Position numbers and translations under genes: made by a program. 43,676 bases of DNA, from assembly GCA_903884535.1 (NCBI GenBank), contig CAISEZ010000041.1, positions 1 through 43,676 of the forward strand, read 5' to 3'. The first letter of the stretch is position 1. Each line of letters begins with the position of its first letter. The DNA is from an uncultured Verrucomicrobia subdivision 3 bacterium (GTDB taxonomy: Bacteria > Verrucomicrobiota > Verrucomicrobiia > Limisphaerales > UBA11358). Of this stretch, positions 37,001 through 42,092 are shown piece after piece. Under the pieces are notes generated by a model that did not search any database, was not told the origin of the DNA, and was given only the letters and a program-made list of their open reading frames with translations.

Positions 37001-39629
37001 GCTGACCGTAATTTCCACCGCGCGCGGCGCGTTGACGAATTTTGCAACCGTCGGCGGATCGACGTTTGACCCGTCGCCCACGAACAATGTGAGCCCGCCG
37101 GTCGTCACGCTGGTGACGAACATTCCGCCGGTGGCGAATGCCGACAGCTATGTCATCGCCGAAAACAGCGGCACGAATACATTCACGCCGTTGGTGAACG
37201 ACGTGTTGCGCAATCCGGGCGGCGTGCTGCAAATTATTTCCGTCAGCACCACGAACGGTTCGGCGGTCGTCAGCGGCACCAACGTGCTGTTCGTCCCGGG
37301 CACCAATTATTTTGGTTCGCTGACGCTCAACTATTCCATTACTGACAACGTCGGCGGCACGAACAGCTCGTTCATCATCGTGCTCGTCACAAACATTCCG
37401 CCGGTGGCGAATCCGGACAGCTACACCAGCGGAGAAAATAGCGGCACCAACACATTCAGTCCGTTGATCAACGACTCGGTCCGCACGCTGGGCGGTGGGT
37501 TGCAAATCATCGGAGTGAATTCGACTAACGGCACGGCGACAATTTCCGGCACGAATATTTTGTTTGCGCCGAACGCGAATTTCTTCGGCGTGGCGACGAT
37601 TGGCTACACGATCACCGACGGCATTGGTGGCACCAATAATTCACTCATCACGGTGAACGTCACGAATGTTCCACCGGTGGCGAACAGCCAATCGGTCGGC
37701 ACTTCTGAAAATACGCCGAAGTCCATCACGCTGACCGGCATCGATCCAAATCATCTGCCGCTCACGTTCGCCATCGTCGGCAATCCGGCGAACGGCACGT
37801 TGAGCTTGCTGAACACGAACACCGGCACGGTCACTTACACGCCGGGCACCAATTACACCGGCGCGGACAGCTTCACGTTCCGCGTCAATAACGGCCAGAC
37901 GAACAGCGCGGCCGCGACGGTGAATCTTTCCGTGACGCCGGTGGCGGATCTCGTGGTCGTTGAATCCGGGCCGACGACCGGGCTCGCCGGTTCCAATCTG
38001 GTCTTCACGGTCAGCGTCACGAATCGCGGTCCGGCCACGGCCACCAGCCTAGCCATCTCCAATCAGCTTTCATCCGGCTTCACGTTTGTGAGTGCGTCCG
38101 GCGCGGGAGTGAATTCCGGCGGCTTAGTGACGTGGCTCGTGTCATCGCTGCCGGTGAATGGCGTGACGAATTTCACGGTCACGGCCTTTGCCGCGGAAGG
38201 CGGCGCGTTCACCAACATCGCTTCGGGCGGTTCCGCTGTGCAGGATTTGAATCTGGCGAACAATAACGGTTCGCAGGTGAATGCGCAGTCGCTCACCGTC
38301 ATCACGCCGGTGGCTGACGTGGCTGTGTTCAAGACCGGCGGCACCAATGTCTATGTCGGGCAGACGGTGGCTTATGTCATCACGGCCACCAATGCCGGTC
38401 CATCCACCGCAACGAATGTGGTCGTGCAAGACACGCTGCCAGCCGGGGCGATCTTCCAAAGTGCAAGCGGCAGCTTTTCCACCAACAGCGGCGTGGTGAC
38501 CTGGTCGGGCGTGACGCTCGCGCCGAATGCGGTAGCGACCTTTAATCTGACGCTGCTGGCGCCGGCCTCGGTGAGTTCATTCCTCAACATAGCGTCGGCC
38601 ACGTCGCCGACGTTGGACCCGAATCCGACGAATAACAACGGCACTTTCAGCAGTTCACGCGTCACCACGACGGTCGCGCCATCCGCCGACTTGGTGGTGT
38701 TGTTATCCGGTCCGGCGACTTCGATTCAAGGCAGCAACTTTGTTTACAGTCTGCTTGTCACCAATGTCGGCCCGTCGGTCTCATCCAACATTGTGGTGTC
38801 CGATATTTTCCCGTCGAACCTGGTATTTGTCTCCGCCTCGTCCGGTGGCGGGTTCACCAACAACGTCATCACCTGGCCGAAGATTCTGTCGCTGGCGGTG
38901 GGTGCGACGACGAATTATAGCATCACCGCGAAAGGCGTGAATGCCGGAGTCTTCACCAACCTCGCGTCCGCGCTGGCGACGACTTACGATCCGAATCCAA
39001 CGAATAACACCGGCGTTTCGCCCGCCTCGCAGGTGCAGACTACCGTCGGCCCGGCACAGTTTAATTTTCTCGCCGGCACGCCGACGTTGAATCCGCAAAC
39101 CGGTTTGTATGAAGAAGCCGTCACTGTCACGAACAGTGGCACGGTTACCGTGGCTGGTTTCCAATTGTATGTTGGCGGCCTGCGCAGCGGCGTTTCGCTC
39201 TTTAACGCCACCGGCACCAACAACGGACTGCCTTACGTCCAATATAATTCGGCGGTGAACCCGACCAACACCGTCAGTCTCATTCTGGAATTCTATAATC
39301 CGTCGCGGCTGGCGTTCACCAACAGTTTGTCGGCCGTGGCCATCCTGCCGCCGAACACCGGCACGAGCGGCACCAACGGTTCGGTGCTCATCAACCGGGT
39401 CTTCCTCGACAACCGGTTCACGCCGGCGCGCGTGGTCGTGGAGTTTGGTTCCGTGCCGGGCAAGGTTTATACGATTCTTTATTCAACCAACCTGACGGCG
39501 GCCGTCTGGAAAGTGGCGACGCCGACCGTCACCGCCAACGCCAACATCACGCAATGGTATGACGACGGTCCGCCCGAAACCGACAGTCTGCCCGGGCCGA
39601 CGCGTTATTACCGGATCATTCAAAACTGA
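25068..39629 (+). CDS. Giant secreted DUF11/SdrD-B/Big-repeat surface protein (4853 aa)
   Basis: A signal peptide (about residues 1-33, ending TARA) leads into a conserved head of about 460 residues with IYYDQWEDGYETDLSNP near 86 and EEWSSSYYTPVS near 283, seen in other DUF11 proteins. Residues about 500-1625 mix DUF11-like and beta-sandwich modules. Two SdrD B-like, probably calcium-binding, modules (YNDINHNGVF, WNDVNGNGTND) lie at about 1627-1850. Then Big/cadherin-like arrays (1855-2215, 2812-3174, 4017-4291) alternate with DUF11 arrays (2216-2812, 3175-4017, 4292-4661). The C-terminus carries YTILYSTNLTAAVWK and TRYYRIIQN, a form I know from verrucomicrobial exported proteins. There is no LPXTG, PEP-CTERM or membrane anchor. 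The frame is intact throughout. It is probably an extended cell-surface or extracellular fibre for adhesion or matrix. Confidence 0.9.
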   Translation: MTQSCLRKKLVCRLTCLSLAVVSYLATGGTARAVNLVQEFYLPMPEAQISQANNAIISGSAGAINSTFSIIVTGSGTVIYYDQWEDGYETDLSNPTQASTQIWGDGNDAHGIPPGFAHNPLGLPAGTVITLTNSVSLPRNPSSFLFDGRDRIAATKAVVVTRAGWPTSIGPVFAGAVSVLSTMDYGTNYLSPVGQDLSNNLFKYVGLFVMAAQNNTAVMIDPNGNGIGITNIVLNQGESYLVNGGVKKGGRVTATKPVQADLIIGHVGASYASDWFTLYPVEEWSSSYYTPVSSAASGSQPAYVYLFNPNTNAIVVNYATKSGSGSFSVAGTNGVQQFQMPIGSGASFVSAGGQSFFALCTVAANPSADTAYNWGFTLVPQTALTTEAVVGWAPGSADGSVDGSPVWVTALANTTLYVDYKGDHLGPLLDTNNGTHYDTNFTLTALQSQKIYDPSKNQTGMRVYTVDGTLLTAAWGEDPDVAQPGNPYIDAGTTVLPFPVPALKKTAAIINDVAPTNLSVGDTIAYTVEVDNKGLLPLGNTVVVDAPSTNLTYLTNSTTWNGAPVPDSVSGTPFPLDAPGFIIPVILSRGTSTFTYQCKVNASGVVSNGVNITGTAISADTALPPAPTNGASVSLNFTDGSGQPTGFYFIGASVFVTMTNAVFTSNTLQTINVTVTDTNTGDAETIPLVETGTNTGVFRNVGGLSSSPTSGLVAQDGTLCVKAGDTLSVSYTDPVYLDSGSATAVMQFPSPNKQLYLTANGTPGNQFLNRINPVATAGHGTTYTSTDIGSSSGGGPGTVALVSFTTNGTSKNLVWTNVINAAPNTLLLVGINYGKGNGSVVTNVIYGAANMTLVSSRQSAAQFPVSSIWQMVNPPAGTNKVTIQVQVTGTFETLYAVAATFTGVNTNLPLSAPTIVTNAATASLTNIIFSVTNGMVFDVAAADVANPTNAGPNQTVFYKYGDGNEGGGASYRVGAATVTNIWRWAAPQANVDVAVTINPSTNGASGGGGPATNTTSFAQTPVLALPFTLPAGGAVSITNYITLTNGTFSANPNVTAMLQSNGVNFLTLTNPVFTASGGITNLVWSGTLATNFTLPAGATISYVVSNAVAGTAFHVNYDSTNSPSQIVLPAATVIAFSGFAVYDAPYPNGNLVTTPSAGTTLYVRASVTDPFGSYDITSLGLAFTAPNTNNNFNVTLTNPNVVFTNASTLTYEYIWNTGPATGNYAIAATANEGTEGVKANATAGITTIFLDLGTPSTTEFTGGNNGPATNSYPASGSGSVCVRVTDLNRNTNSATGQNILATLTSSAGDTENITLVETGTNTGIFTACITTSTNLGTAPFDNTLYAPVGSVLTANYSDPTDPTDNTSATATITPLPGVAGVRMNKTLVSPTGGQVGLGQPVTYNLQVVNTGSTSLTNVVVTDNFPSAKLSYTTASQTPTTVAAGVLTWTNLGAFMPGQSTNFTVTFTALATGSTTNFATANGGTATNSSSVTMLVTHAALTVGKILLSPASTPVDIGSNVVFRITIQNSGDTVIPLLPFEDNYSGAYYQYVSATIPPNGSGAGSLIWTNLAYPTPLATNAIITNDITMKIVGAGSPANNTAVADYAVDIFGNPVPVANTTTGIVTIAASILGHVYNDINHNGVFTNGDAGLGNVTLQLFTDPNGDGNPADGALVQIVTTDANGYYELLNLPTGHYVVQENDLPGYANSVPANGRLALNLTTLTAAANNNFFQYQPSSSSYSTLSGTVWNDVNGNGTNDPGEPGLANIELDLVQDVNTNGLADAAEPVAASVLTDANGNYSFAGITPGNYVVRETDLYGYYNTGDSQPPNDGQVAISASGGATFTNVWFLEHLNQPPTASNDVFAAAENVPTTLYPLANDTDPDGNPLTITVVTTTNGTVDFANGTNVIFTPDTNFLGTLTLNYSISDGHGGTASASIFVTVTNVPPAANPDFYRVAENTTNTLSPLTNDVVLTPGGSLTILGVSATNGVATISGTNVIFTPPLNFVGIATIGYVITDHVGGTNNSLITVTVTNLPPTAFGQAVATTENTAKGIALTGSDPTSLPLTFIIVAGPTNGTLTSINTNTGAVTYTPNVNYTGADTFTFQVNNGYNSSPVVSVGITVANIPPLANPDSVTVLENSTNTFAPLTNDLVRTPGGTLQIIGVSPTNGTATILNLTNVVFTPSSNFVGTATIGYMITDGIGGTNSSVITVTVQSVADLAVSKSGPAGVYAAANFNYTITVTNLGPGAAVNLSVTDNLPATAALVSSTAGATLNGGQLVWTNLGSLAANAATNLTVTVTAPVTGISLTNLASAGSPTSDPTPTNNISLPVITSVTPIADLIIAKTGPGFVLATSNVLYTISVTNLGPSSASGVVVTDALPTGVTFVNASGSGVNNSGVVNWNLGALASGQATNLTVTVIAPASGSLTNIASVNSPTTDTNLLNNVTPPVVTTVGSVADLAIGKTAATSVFAVSNLTYTISVTNFGPSTASSVTVTDSIPNGASFVSASGGGANNSGIVIWNLGNLANSAASNVTLTVTAPASGTLTNFATAGSPTGDPNPTNNVTPPVLTSVTLLADLVIAKTGPANVFAASNCSYTISVTNLGPSSASAVVVTDSLPIGVTFVNASGNGSNNAGVVNWNLGALTAGQASNLTVTVTAPASGTLTNLASVSSPTGDTNILNNTTPPVITSVTQLADVSVLKTGPAGIVFGTNFNYTITVSNAGPSTAASLSVTDSLPTGLVYVSAVPATTTNASNQVIWNLGNFAAGTGSNLTLTVISTVRGSVTNVATGGSPTPDPVPTNNAAPPVVTAVTNNPPSANPDSYAVTENTTNLFSPLLNDVVQTPGGSLTIVFVSSTNGSVSILNGTNIVFTPANNFLGTATLGYTITDNVGGTSSSFISVLVTNIPPVANPDSYAVTENMTNAFAVLVNDLVQTPGGSLTLLSVTTTNGVATVSGTNIVFTPSVNYRGNLTLNYFVTDKIGGTNNSFVTVLVTNIPPLANPDAYTVAENTTNTFAPLVNDSAQTPGGVLQIIGVSPTNGTATILNLTNVVFTPASNFVGTATIGYTITDGIGGTNSSLITVTVTNLPPTAFGQSVATTENIALPITLAGSDPAGRPLTFAIVNGPVGGTLTGLNTNTGGVTYTPTNNFTGTDTFTFRVNDGYSDSATATISIAVTPTADLLVAQSGPASGVAGANLVFTVAVTNLGSASATNVIVTNQIAGGYTFVSASSAGVSNGNLVMWTIPVLPANGATNLTVTLFAVEGGTFTNTASGISLTPDLNAANNNGSQTNAQVITSVSALADVAVFKSGNTSVLADGTVNYSILATNFGPSTASNVVVSDSLPAGTTLVNASGNYSVNNGVITWPAGNLPGGAATNFTVTLTAPASGTLTNIAASRAGTADPNPGNNDGSSPNSAVITLVTPVADLSLGKSAAASALATSNLVYTISVTNFGPSTASSVTVTDAIPNGASYVRASGGGVNNSGVVIWNLGDLANGVVSNVTLTVTAPASGSLTNIATVGSPTSDPSLTNNVTPPVITAVTSLADLQITKTAPASVLAMSNLTYAIAVTNFGPSSASSVVVTDSLPTGVTFVNASGNGANNSGVVSWNLGSLAAGQSSNLTVTVTASASGGLTNVATVGSPTSDPNPTNNTTPPVITSVTPLADLVIAKTGPANVFAASNCSYTISVTNLGPSSASGVVVTDSLPAGVTFVTASGNGSNNAGVVSWNLGVLASGQSSNLTVTVTAPASGTLTNLASVSSPTADTNILNNTTPPVITAVTPVADLAIGKSAAGSVLATSNLVYTISVTNFGPSTASSVTVTDNIPNGASFINASGSGLNSAGMVIWSLGNLPSGTVSNVTLTVSAPASGSLTNIATAGSPTSDPVPTNNFTPPVFTAVTPVADVAVGKSGPAGATFNTNFSYTISVTNFGPSVASGILVTDSLPAGVVFAGAVPATTTNATGQVIWSVNNLAANATTNLTLTVISTARGALTNFATVGGSTFDPSPTNNVSPPVVTLVTNIPPVANADSYVIAENSGTNTFTPLVNDVLRNPGGVLQIISVSTTNGSAVVSGTNVLFVPGTNYFGSLTLNYSITDNVGGTNSSFIIVLVTNIPPVANPDSYTSGENSGTNTFSPLINDSVRTLGGGLQIIGVNSTNGTATISGTNILFAPNANFFGVATIGYTITDGIGGTNNSLITVNVTNVPPVANSQSVGTSENTPKSITLTGIDPNHLPLTFAIVGNPANGTLSLLNTNTGTVTYTPGTNYTGADSFTFRVNNGQTNSAAATVNLSVTPVADLVVVESGPTTGLAGSNLVFTVSVTNRGPATATSLAISNQLSSGFTFVSASGAGVNSGGLVTWLVSSLPVNGVTNFTVTAFAAEGGAFTNIASGGSAVQDLNLANNNGSQVNAQSLTVITPVADVAVFKTGGTNVYVGQTVAYVITATNAGPSTATNVVVQDTLPAGAIFQSASGSFSTNSGVVTWSGVTLAPNAVATFNLTLLAPASVSSFLNIASATSPTLDPNPTNNNGTFSSSRVTTTVAPSADLVVLLSGPATSIQGSNFVYSLLVTNVGPSVSSNIVVSDIFPSNLVFVSASSGGGFTNNVITWPKILSLAVGATTNYSITAKGVNAGVFTNLASALATTYDPNPTNNTGVSPASQVQTTVGPAQFNFLAGTPTLNPQTGLYEEAVTVTNSGTVTVAGFQLYVGGLRSGVSLFNATGTNNGLPYVQYNSAVNPTNTVSLILEFYNPSRLAFTNSLSAVAILPPNTGTSGTNGSVLINRVFLDNRFTPARVVVEFGSVPGKVYTILYSTNLTAAVWKVATPTVTANANITQWYDDGPPETDSLPGPTRYYRIIQN
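30630..31711 (+). repeat. Big/cadherin-like module array 1 within the giant gene
   Basis: Four modules of roughly 90 residues, each opening with a PPxAxxxxxxxxEN pattern: PPTASNDVFAAAEN, PPAANPDFYRVAEN, PPTAFGQAVATTEN and PPLANPDSVTVLEN. They resemble Big_9/cadherin-like tandem Ig folds. Arrays 2 (33503-34589, four modules) and 3 (37120-37939, three modules) repeat the layout. Confidence 0.75.
31712..33502 (+). repeat. DUF11 array 1 (five units) within the giant gene
   Basis: Five units of about 358 bases (119 residues) start with AD(L/V) near 31715, 32078, 32436, 32792 and 33150. Each has a SVTN(L/F)GPS centre and ends LTN...PTxDxxxxNN. The strict spacing indicates tandem expansion. Confidence 0.85.
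33503..34589 (+). repeat. Big/cadherin-like module array 2 within the giant gene
   Basis: Four modules: PPSANPDSYAVTEN, PPVANPDSYAVTEN, PPLANPDAYTVAEN and PPTAFGQSVATTEN. The third is very similar to the fourth module of array 1 (GVLQIIGVSPTNGTATILNL versus GTLQIIGVSPTNGTATILNL), indicating segmental duplication. Confidence 0.75.
34590..37119 (+). repeat. DUF11 array 2 (seven units) within the giant gene
   Basis: Seven units start near 34599, 34968, 35337, 35695, 36050, 36409 and 36766. The fifth (36050) is a near copy of the fourth unit of array 1 (32792): the first 69 bases are identical, although they lie about 3.26 kb apart. Confidence 0.85.
37120..37939 (+). repeat. Big/cadherin-like module array 3 within the giant gene
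   Basis: Three modules: PPVANADSYVIAENSGTN, PPVANPDSYTSGENSGTN and PPVANSQSVGTSENTPKS. The order again ends with the variant lacking the NPD motif directly before a DUF11 array, as in array 2. Confidence 0.75.
37940..39048 (+). repeat. DUF11 array 3 (three units) within the giant gene
   Basis: Three units start near 37944, 38312 and 38686. The first two match the first two units of array 2 in type (SGPxxGxAGxNLVFTV, then ADVAVFKxG), so arrays 2 and 3 share a common starting order. The third is divergent and leads to the C-terminal region. Confidence 0.8.
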
Positions 39630-39638
39630 TAAACCGAC

Positions 39639-40712
39639 ATGAATTACAAACCTCAACGCTGGACTGTGCCGGTCACCGGCGCGCTGCTGTTCGCCACCGC
39701 CGTTTCCGCTGAACAGGATCTGCAGACCTATTTGGATTCCACCAACCGCGTGACGCTGTCGCTGCGGTTTGGCTTGAACATCACTGGCAAATTCAAAGGC
39801 ATCGGCGGCAATCTGAATTCATTGGGCATGCCCGGCAACGGCCGGCGCACGGCGCACGGCGACGCCTATAATTACGACGACGGCTACGTTCTTACTGACA
39901 TCAGCGGCAATGTCGGTAAACAAAGCTGGTATTGGGGTTACGACAGTTCCAGCCAGGTGAATTCCGGCGCGAACACGATTGCTTTTGACCGTAACACTGC
40001 CATCGGGTTGCCCGGTGAAAATGTAAATAATGACTCGCCCTACGTCGGCGGCGAACTCGCCTATGACTATCAAATCGGCATTAAAGAAAACTGGCATCAC
40101 CTGCGCTATGGGCTCGAAGCCGCCGTCAATTTCATGCCCATTTCCTTCAACAGCGGCGGACTTTACAACGCCACACTCTCGCGATTGACGGATACCTATG
40201 GTTATACTCCCGGCACCACACCGCCGTCCGCGCCATACCAAGGCAGCTATCAGGGCAATGGTTTTCTCATCAACAGTCAGCCGATCAGCTCCGTCACCAC
40301 GCTGGTTCCCGGTGCCACTTTTCTGGCACAACAACATTTCGACGCCAATCTCTGGGGCTTCCGCCTCGGGCCTTACATCGAATATCCGTTCACGGAAAAA
40401 TTGAGCCTGCACCTGTCCGGCGGACTCGCGGTCGGACTGCTGGACGGCGAGGCGAACTGGAAAGAATCACTGGTCGTGCCCGGTGTCAGCGGGGCCACGA
40501 CCACCACCGGCGGCGGCAGCGACACCAGCTTGCTCTGGGGCTACTACATCGGACTAGATGCCGCCTACCAGATCAATGACCGCTGGGGTGTCGAAGTGGG
40601 CGTGCAGTTTCAGGACCTCGGCACCTACGACCACAACTTTGGCGGCCGCCAGCTGGAACTGGACTTGAGCAAGTCGCTCTTTATCCAGGCCGGCATCAGC
40701 TACAGTTTCTAA
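39639..40712 (+). CDS. Outer-membrane beta-barrel protein partnered with the giant surface protein
   Basis: The 357-residue protein has a signal peptide (MNYKPQRWTVPVTGALLFAT, cleavage probably after VSA near residue 24) and a string of amphipathic strands such as VTLSLRFGLNITGKF, LWGFRLGPYIEYPFT, LSLHLSGGLAVGLL, YYIGLDAAYQI and WGVEVGVQFQDLG. It ends ISYSF, with the terminal aromatic residue expected for recognition by the BAM machinery. It resembles 8- to 12-stranded OMP_b-brl-type barrels. The start is 9 bases after the giant gene stop, so the two are almost certainly co-transcribed. It may anchor or help display the giant protein; that role is inferred only from the pairing. Confidence 0.82.
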   Translation: MNYKPQRWTVPVTGALLFATAVSAEQDLQTYLDSTNRVTLSLRFGLNITGKFKGIGGNLNSLGMPGNGRRTAHGDAYNYDDGYVLTDISGNVGKQSWYWGYDSSSQVNSGANTIAFDRNTAIGLPGENVNNDSPYVGGELAYDYQIGIKENWHHLRYGLEAAVNFMPISFNSGGLYNATLSRLTDTYGYTPGTTPPSAPYQGSYQGNGFLINSQPISSVTTLVPGATFLAQQHFDANLWGFRLGPYIEYPFTEKLSLHLSGGLAVGLLDGEANWKESLVVPGVSGATTTTGGGSDTSLLWGYYIGLDAAYQINDRWGVEVGVQFQDLGTYDHNFGGRQLELDLSKSLFIQAGISYSF

Positions 40713-40716
40713 TAAC

Positions 40717-40732
40717 CGGTTCAGGTGAACCG
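40717..40732 (+). terminator. Short hairpin after the beta-barrel gene
   Basis: CGGTTC-AGGT-GAACCG forms a compact 6-bp stem with a 4-base loop 4 bases after the stop. The following sequence has only scattered T residues, so it could be a weak terminator or an mRNA 3' end stabiliser. Confidence 0.4.
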
Positions 40733-40749
40733 CCGTCTTGGCGTTTCGT

Positions 40750-40763
40750 TTGACTTGGGTCAA
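40750..40763 (+). promoter_or_regulatory. FNR/DNR-type operator upstream of the cupin gene
   Basis: The perfect palindrome TTGAC-TTGG-GTCAA fits CRP/FNR-superfamily sites (FNR, DNR, NnrR). A -10-like GATAGT lies at 40786-40791, exactly where an activator centred at -41.5 would place it, giving a start at about base 40798. The site at 42030-42043 has the same layout, and both are followed by GCGGTTCGGCGA. Confidence 0.75.
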
Positions 40764-40797
40764 TGCCCGCCGGCCGCGGTTCGGCGATAGTTTCCGC

Positions 40798-41145
40798 ATG
40801 AGCGAAAAACCGTTGCTGGACGCCGCGCTGGAAAAAATCCTGTCGCTGGCCGACGAAACCAAATTTGCCGCAAATGGCATTGTCAGCCGCACGTTGCTGC
40901 GCACCGCGAATTCGCGGGTGGTTTTATTTGGTTTTGCCGAGGGCCAGGAACTCACCGAGCACACTTCCCCGCAGCACGCCGTCGTCCAGATTTTATCCGG
41001 CGAATGTGAATTCTTTATGGCCGGCAAACCGCACGCATTGAAGTCGGGCGACTTGATTTACCTGCCACCGCACCTGCCGCACGCCGTCACCGCAACGAAA
41101 CAATTTTCCATGCTGCTGACGTTATCTCCAGCGGCTGCGGCCTGA
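40798..41145 (+). CDS. Small cupin-domain protein of the FNR-box operon
   Basis: The ATG at 40798 gives 115 residues. The cupin barrel shows ELTEHTSPQHAVVQILSGECEFFMAG (metal motif 1 region, about 44-69) and LKSGDLIYLPPHLPHAV (motif 2, about 74-90). Both motifs keep the His residues needed to bind a metal. Small cupins of this kind recur next to DUF2249 and nitric-oxide-response genes in denitrifiers; the substrate is unknown. A predicted FNR-type promoter would start the transcript at or next to the ATG, so the mRNA may be leaderless. DUF2249 follows by 3 bases. Confidence 0.85.
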   Translation: MSEKPLLDAALEKILSLADETKFAANGIVSRTLLRTANSRVVLFGFAEGQELTEHTSPQHAVVQILSGECEFFMAGKPHALKSGDLIYLPPHLPHAVTATKQFSMLLTLSPAAAA

Positions 41146-41148
41146 TGG

Positions 41149-41487
41149 ATGATTGCAACGGACCAACAAAATGTTATGAACACCACCACCTCAACCGAAA
41201 ACCTCGTCGGCGCGGACAAAGTCATGGACGTGCGGACGATTCCCTGTTCCGTCAAGCATGGAATGATTATCAAACAATGGTTGGAGCTGCCGGTCGGCGA
41301 CCATTTCATCCTGCTCAACGACCACGACCCGGTGCCGCTCCGCTATCAGTTCGCCGCGCAATGGCCGGACTCGTTCACCTGGGAACACTTGGTAAAAGCT
41401 GCGGCGGAAGTCCGCGTGAAAATCACCAAGTTGAAACCGCTGACCGCGACCGTCGGTGAAGTGGCCGGAAGTTGCGGCGGCCATTGA
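41149..41487 (+). CDS. DUF2249-domain protein
   Basis: The 112-residue protein has an N-terminal tail and a DUF2249 domain from about residue 26: MDVRTIPCSVKHGMIIKQWL, LPVGDHFILLNDHDPVPLRY and WPDSFTWEHLVKAAAEVRVK. The NDHDP motif and HG pair are family marks. DUF2249 proteins occur with hemerythrin, nitric-oxide reductase and denitrification genes; a role in redox or NO handling is suspected but not proven. The ATG at 41149 or the later ATG at 41176 could be used. The spacing of 3 bases after the cupin stop indicates one operon. Confidence 0.88.
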   Translation: MIATDQQNVMNTTTSTENLVGADKVMDVRTIPCSVKHGMIIKQWLELPVGDHFILLNDHDPVPLRYQFAAQWPDSFTWEHLVKAAAEVRVKITKLKPLTATVGEVAGSCGGH

Positions 41488-41553
41488 AGAAATTACCGGA
41501 GAAAAAACCGCCGGAGTTTTCAAAATCGAATTCGTTGTTTTCTCCGACGCCAA

Positions 41554-41958
41554 TTAAATTTTCGGCGTCGGGCGAAATCCGTCCAGCCAGTGACGCAGGC
41601 TCATCACCGGATGCTGCCACACCATGCGCGGTCCGGCGTAACGCATCACCGCCTTGACCTGCTCGCGGCGTGTGCGCTGGTAGCAATGCACCGGGCACCG
41701 GGCGCACGTCGGTTTTTCCGCGCCGAACCGGCAGCGTTCCAGCCGCCGCCGGGCATAATCCAAAAGCTCGCGACATTCCGCGCATTGCGCTGCCGTGGTC
41801 CCGTGACGGTCGCGGCAATTAATTTCAATCATGGCCGCCAGCGTTGTCCATTCGCGGTTCAGGCGCGGGTCGGTGAACGCATCGGTTTTCGTCTCCGGCG
41901 CGACGGCGGCCGGTGCGGTGGTCGTGGCAGTCGTTTTCACGCCGCTATTTTCGCACAT
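41554..41958 (-). CDS. ygbA: YgbA-type nitric-oxide-inducible family protein
   Basis: The protein keeps the YgbA_NO family hallmarks: LNREWTTLAAMIEINCRDRH, CAECRELLDYARRRLERCRF, KPTCARCPVHCYQRTRREQV and VMRYAGPRMVWQHPVMSLRH. The many Cys residues suggest a metal or Fe-S site. In E. coli ygbA is repressed by NsrR and induced by nitric oxide. Two starts compete: ATG 42000 (148 aa) and ATG 41958 (134 aa). The later one is chosen because a TATAAA -10 matched to the operator at 42030-42043 would lie on top of the 42000 codon. The gene is divergent from the DGC-domain gene. Confidence 0.85.
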   Translation of the reverse strand: MCENSGVKTTATTTAPAAVAPETKTDAFTDPRLNREWTTLAAMIEINCRDRHGTTAAQCAECRELLDYARRRLERCRFGAEKPTCARCPVHCYQRTRREQVKAVMRYAGPRMVWQHPVMSLRHWLDGFRPTPKI

Positions 41959-42029
41959 CGGTCGCCGGCGATTTTTGATGTCGGTCAAAGATTTCCTCAT
42001 TTATATCCCGGGAACGAAAATGCAATTGG

Positions 42030-42043
42030 TTGACTTGAATCAA
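42030..42043. promoter_or_regulatory. FNR/DNR-type operator between divergent ygbA-like and DGC genes
   Basis: TTGAC-TTGA-ATCAA is a near-perfect FNR-type site. Toward the DGC gene a -10-like GAAAAT lies at 42066-42071 (same distance as at the cupin promoter), giving a start at about 42078. On the minus strand TATAAA at 42005-42000 lies within two bases of the mirror position. One site could therefore serve both genes. Confidence 0.72.
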
Positions 42044-42092
42044 GCCGGCGCGGGCGCGGTTCGGCGAAAATTGTCCGGTAAGAAATTTATTT

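Noticed and set aside
31712-39048. Regularly spaced repeats that might suggest a CRISPR or satellite array.
   Set aside because: The period is about 358 bases, the repeats are in frame and translate into DUF11 modules, so they are protein repeats.
39440-39629. C-terminus of the giant protein checked for LPXTG, PEP-CTERM, type IX or autotransporter signals.
   Set aside because: None of these motifs is present; the end is a beta-sandwich-like region with YSTNLT and YYRI motifs.
40713-40797. Possible small RNA between the barrel gene and the cupin gene.
   Set aside because: The compact hairpin and the FNR-type promoter explain the conserved-looking parts; there is no room for a separate transcript.
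41544-41571. CCGACGCC / GGCGTCGG inverted repeat at the end of the ygbA-like gene as a bidirectional terminator.
   Set aside because: The stem is sound, but neither side is followed by a T tract and one arm is coding; it was not called a terminator.
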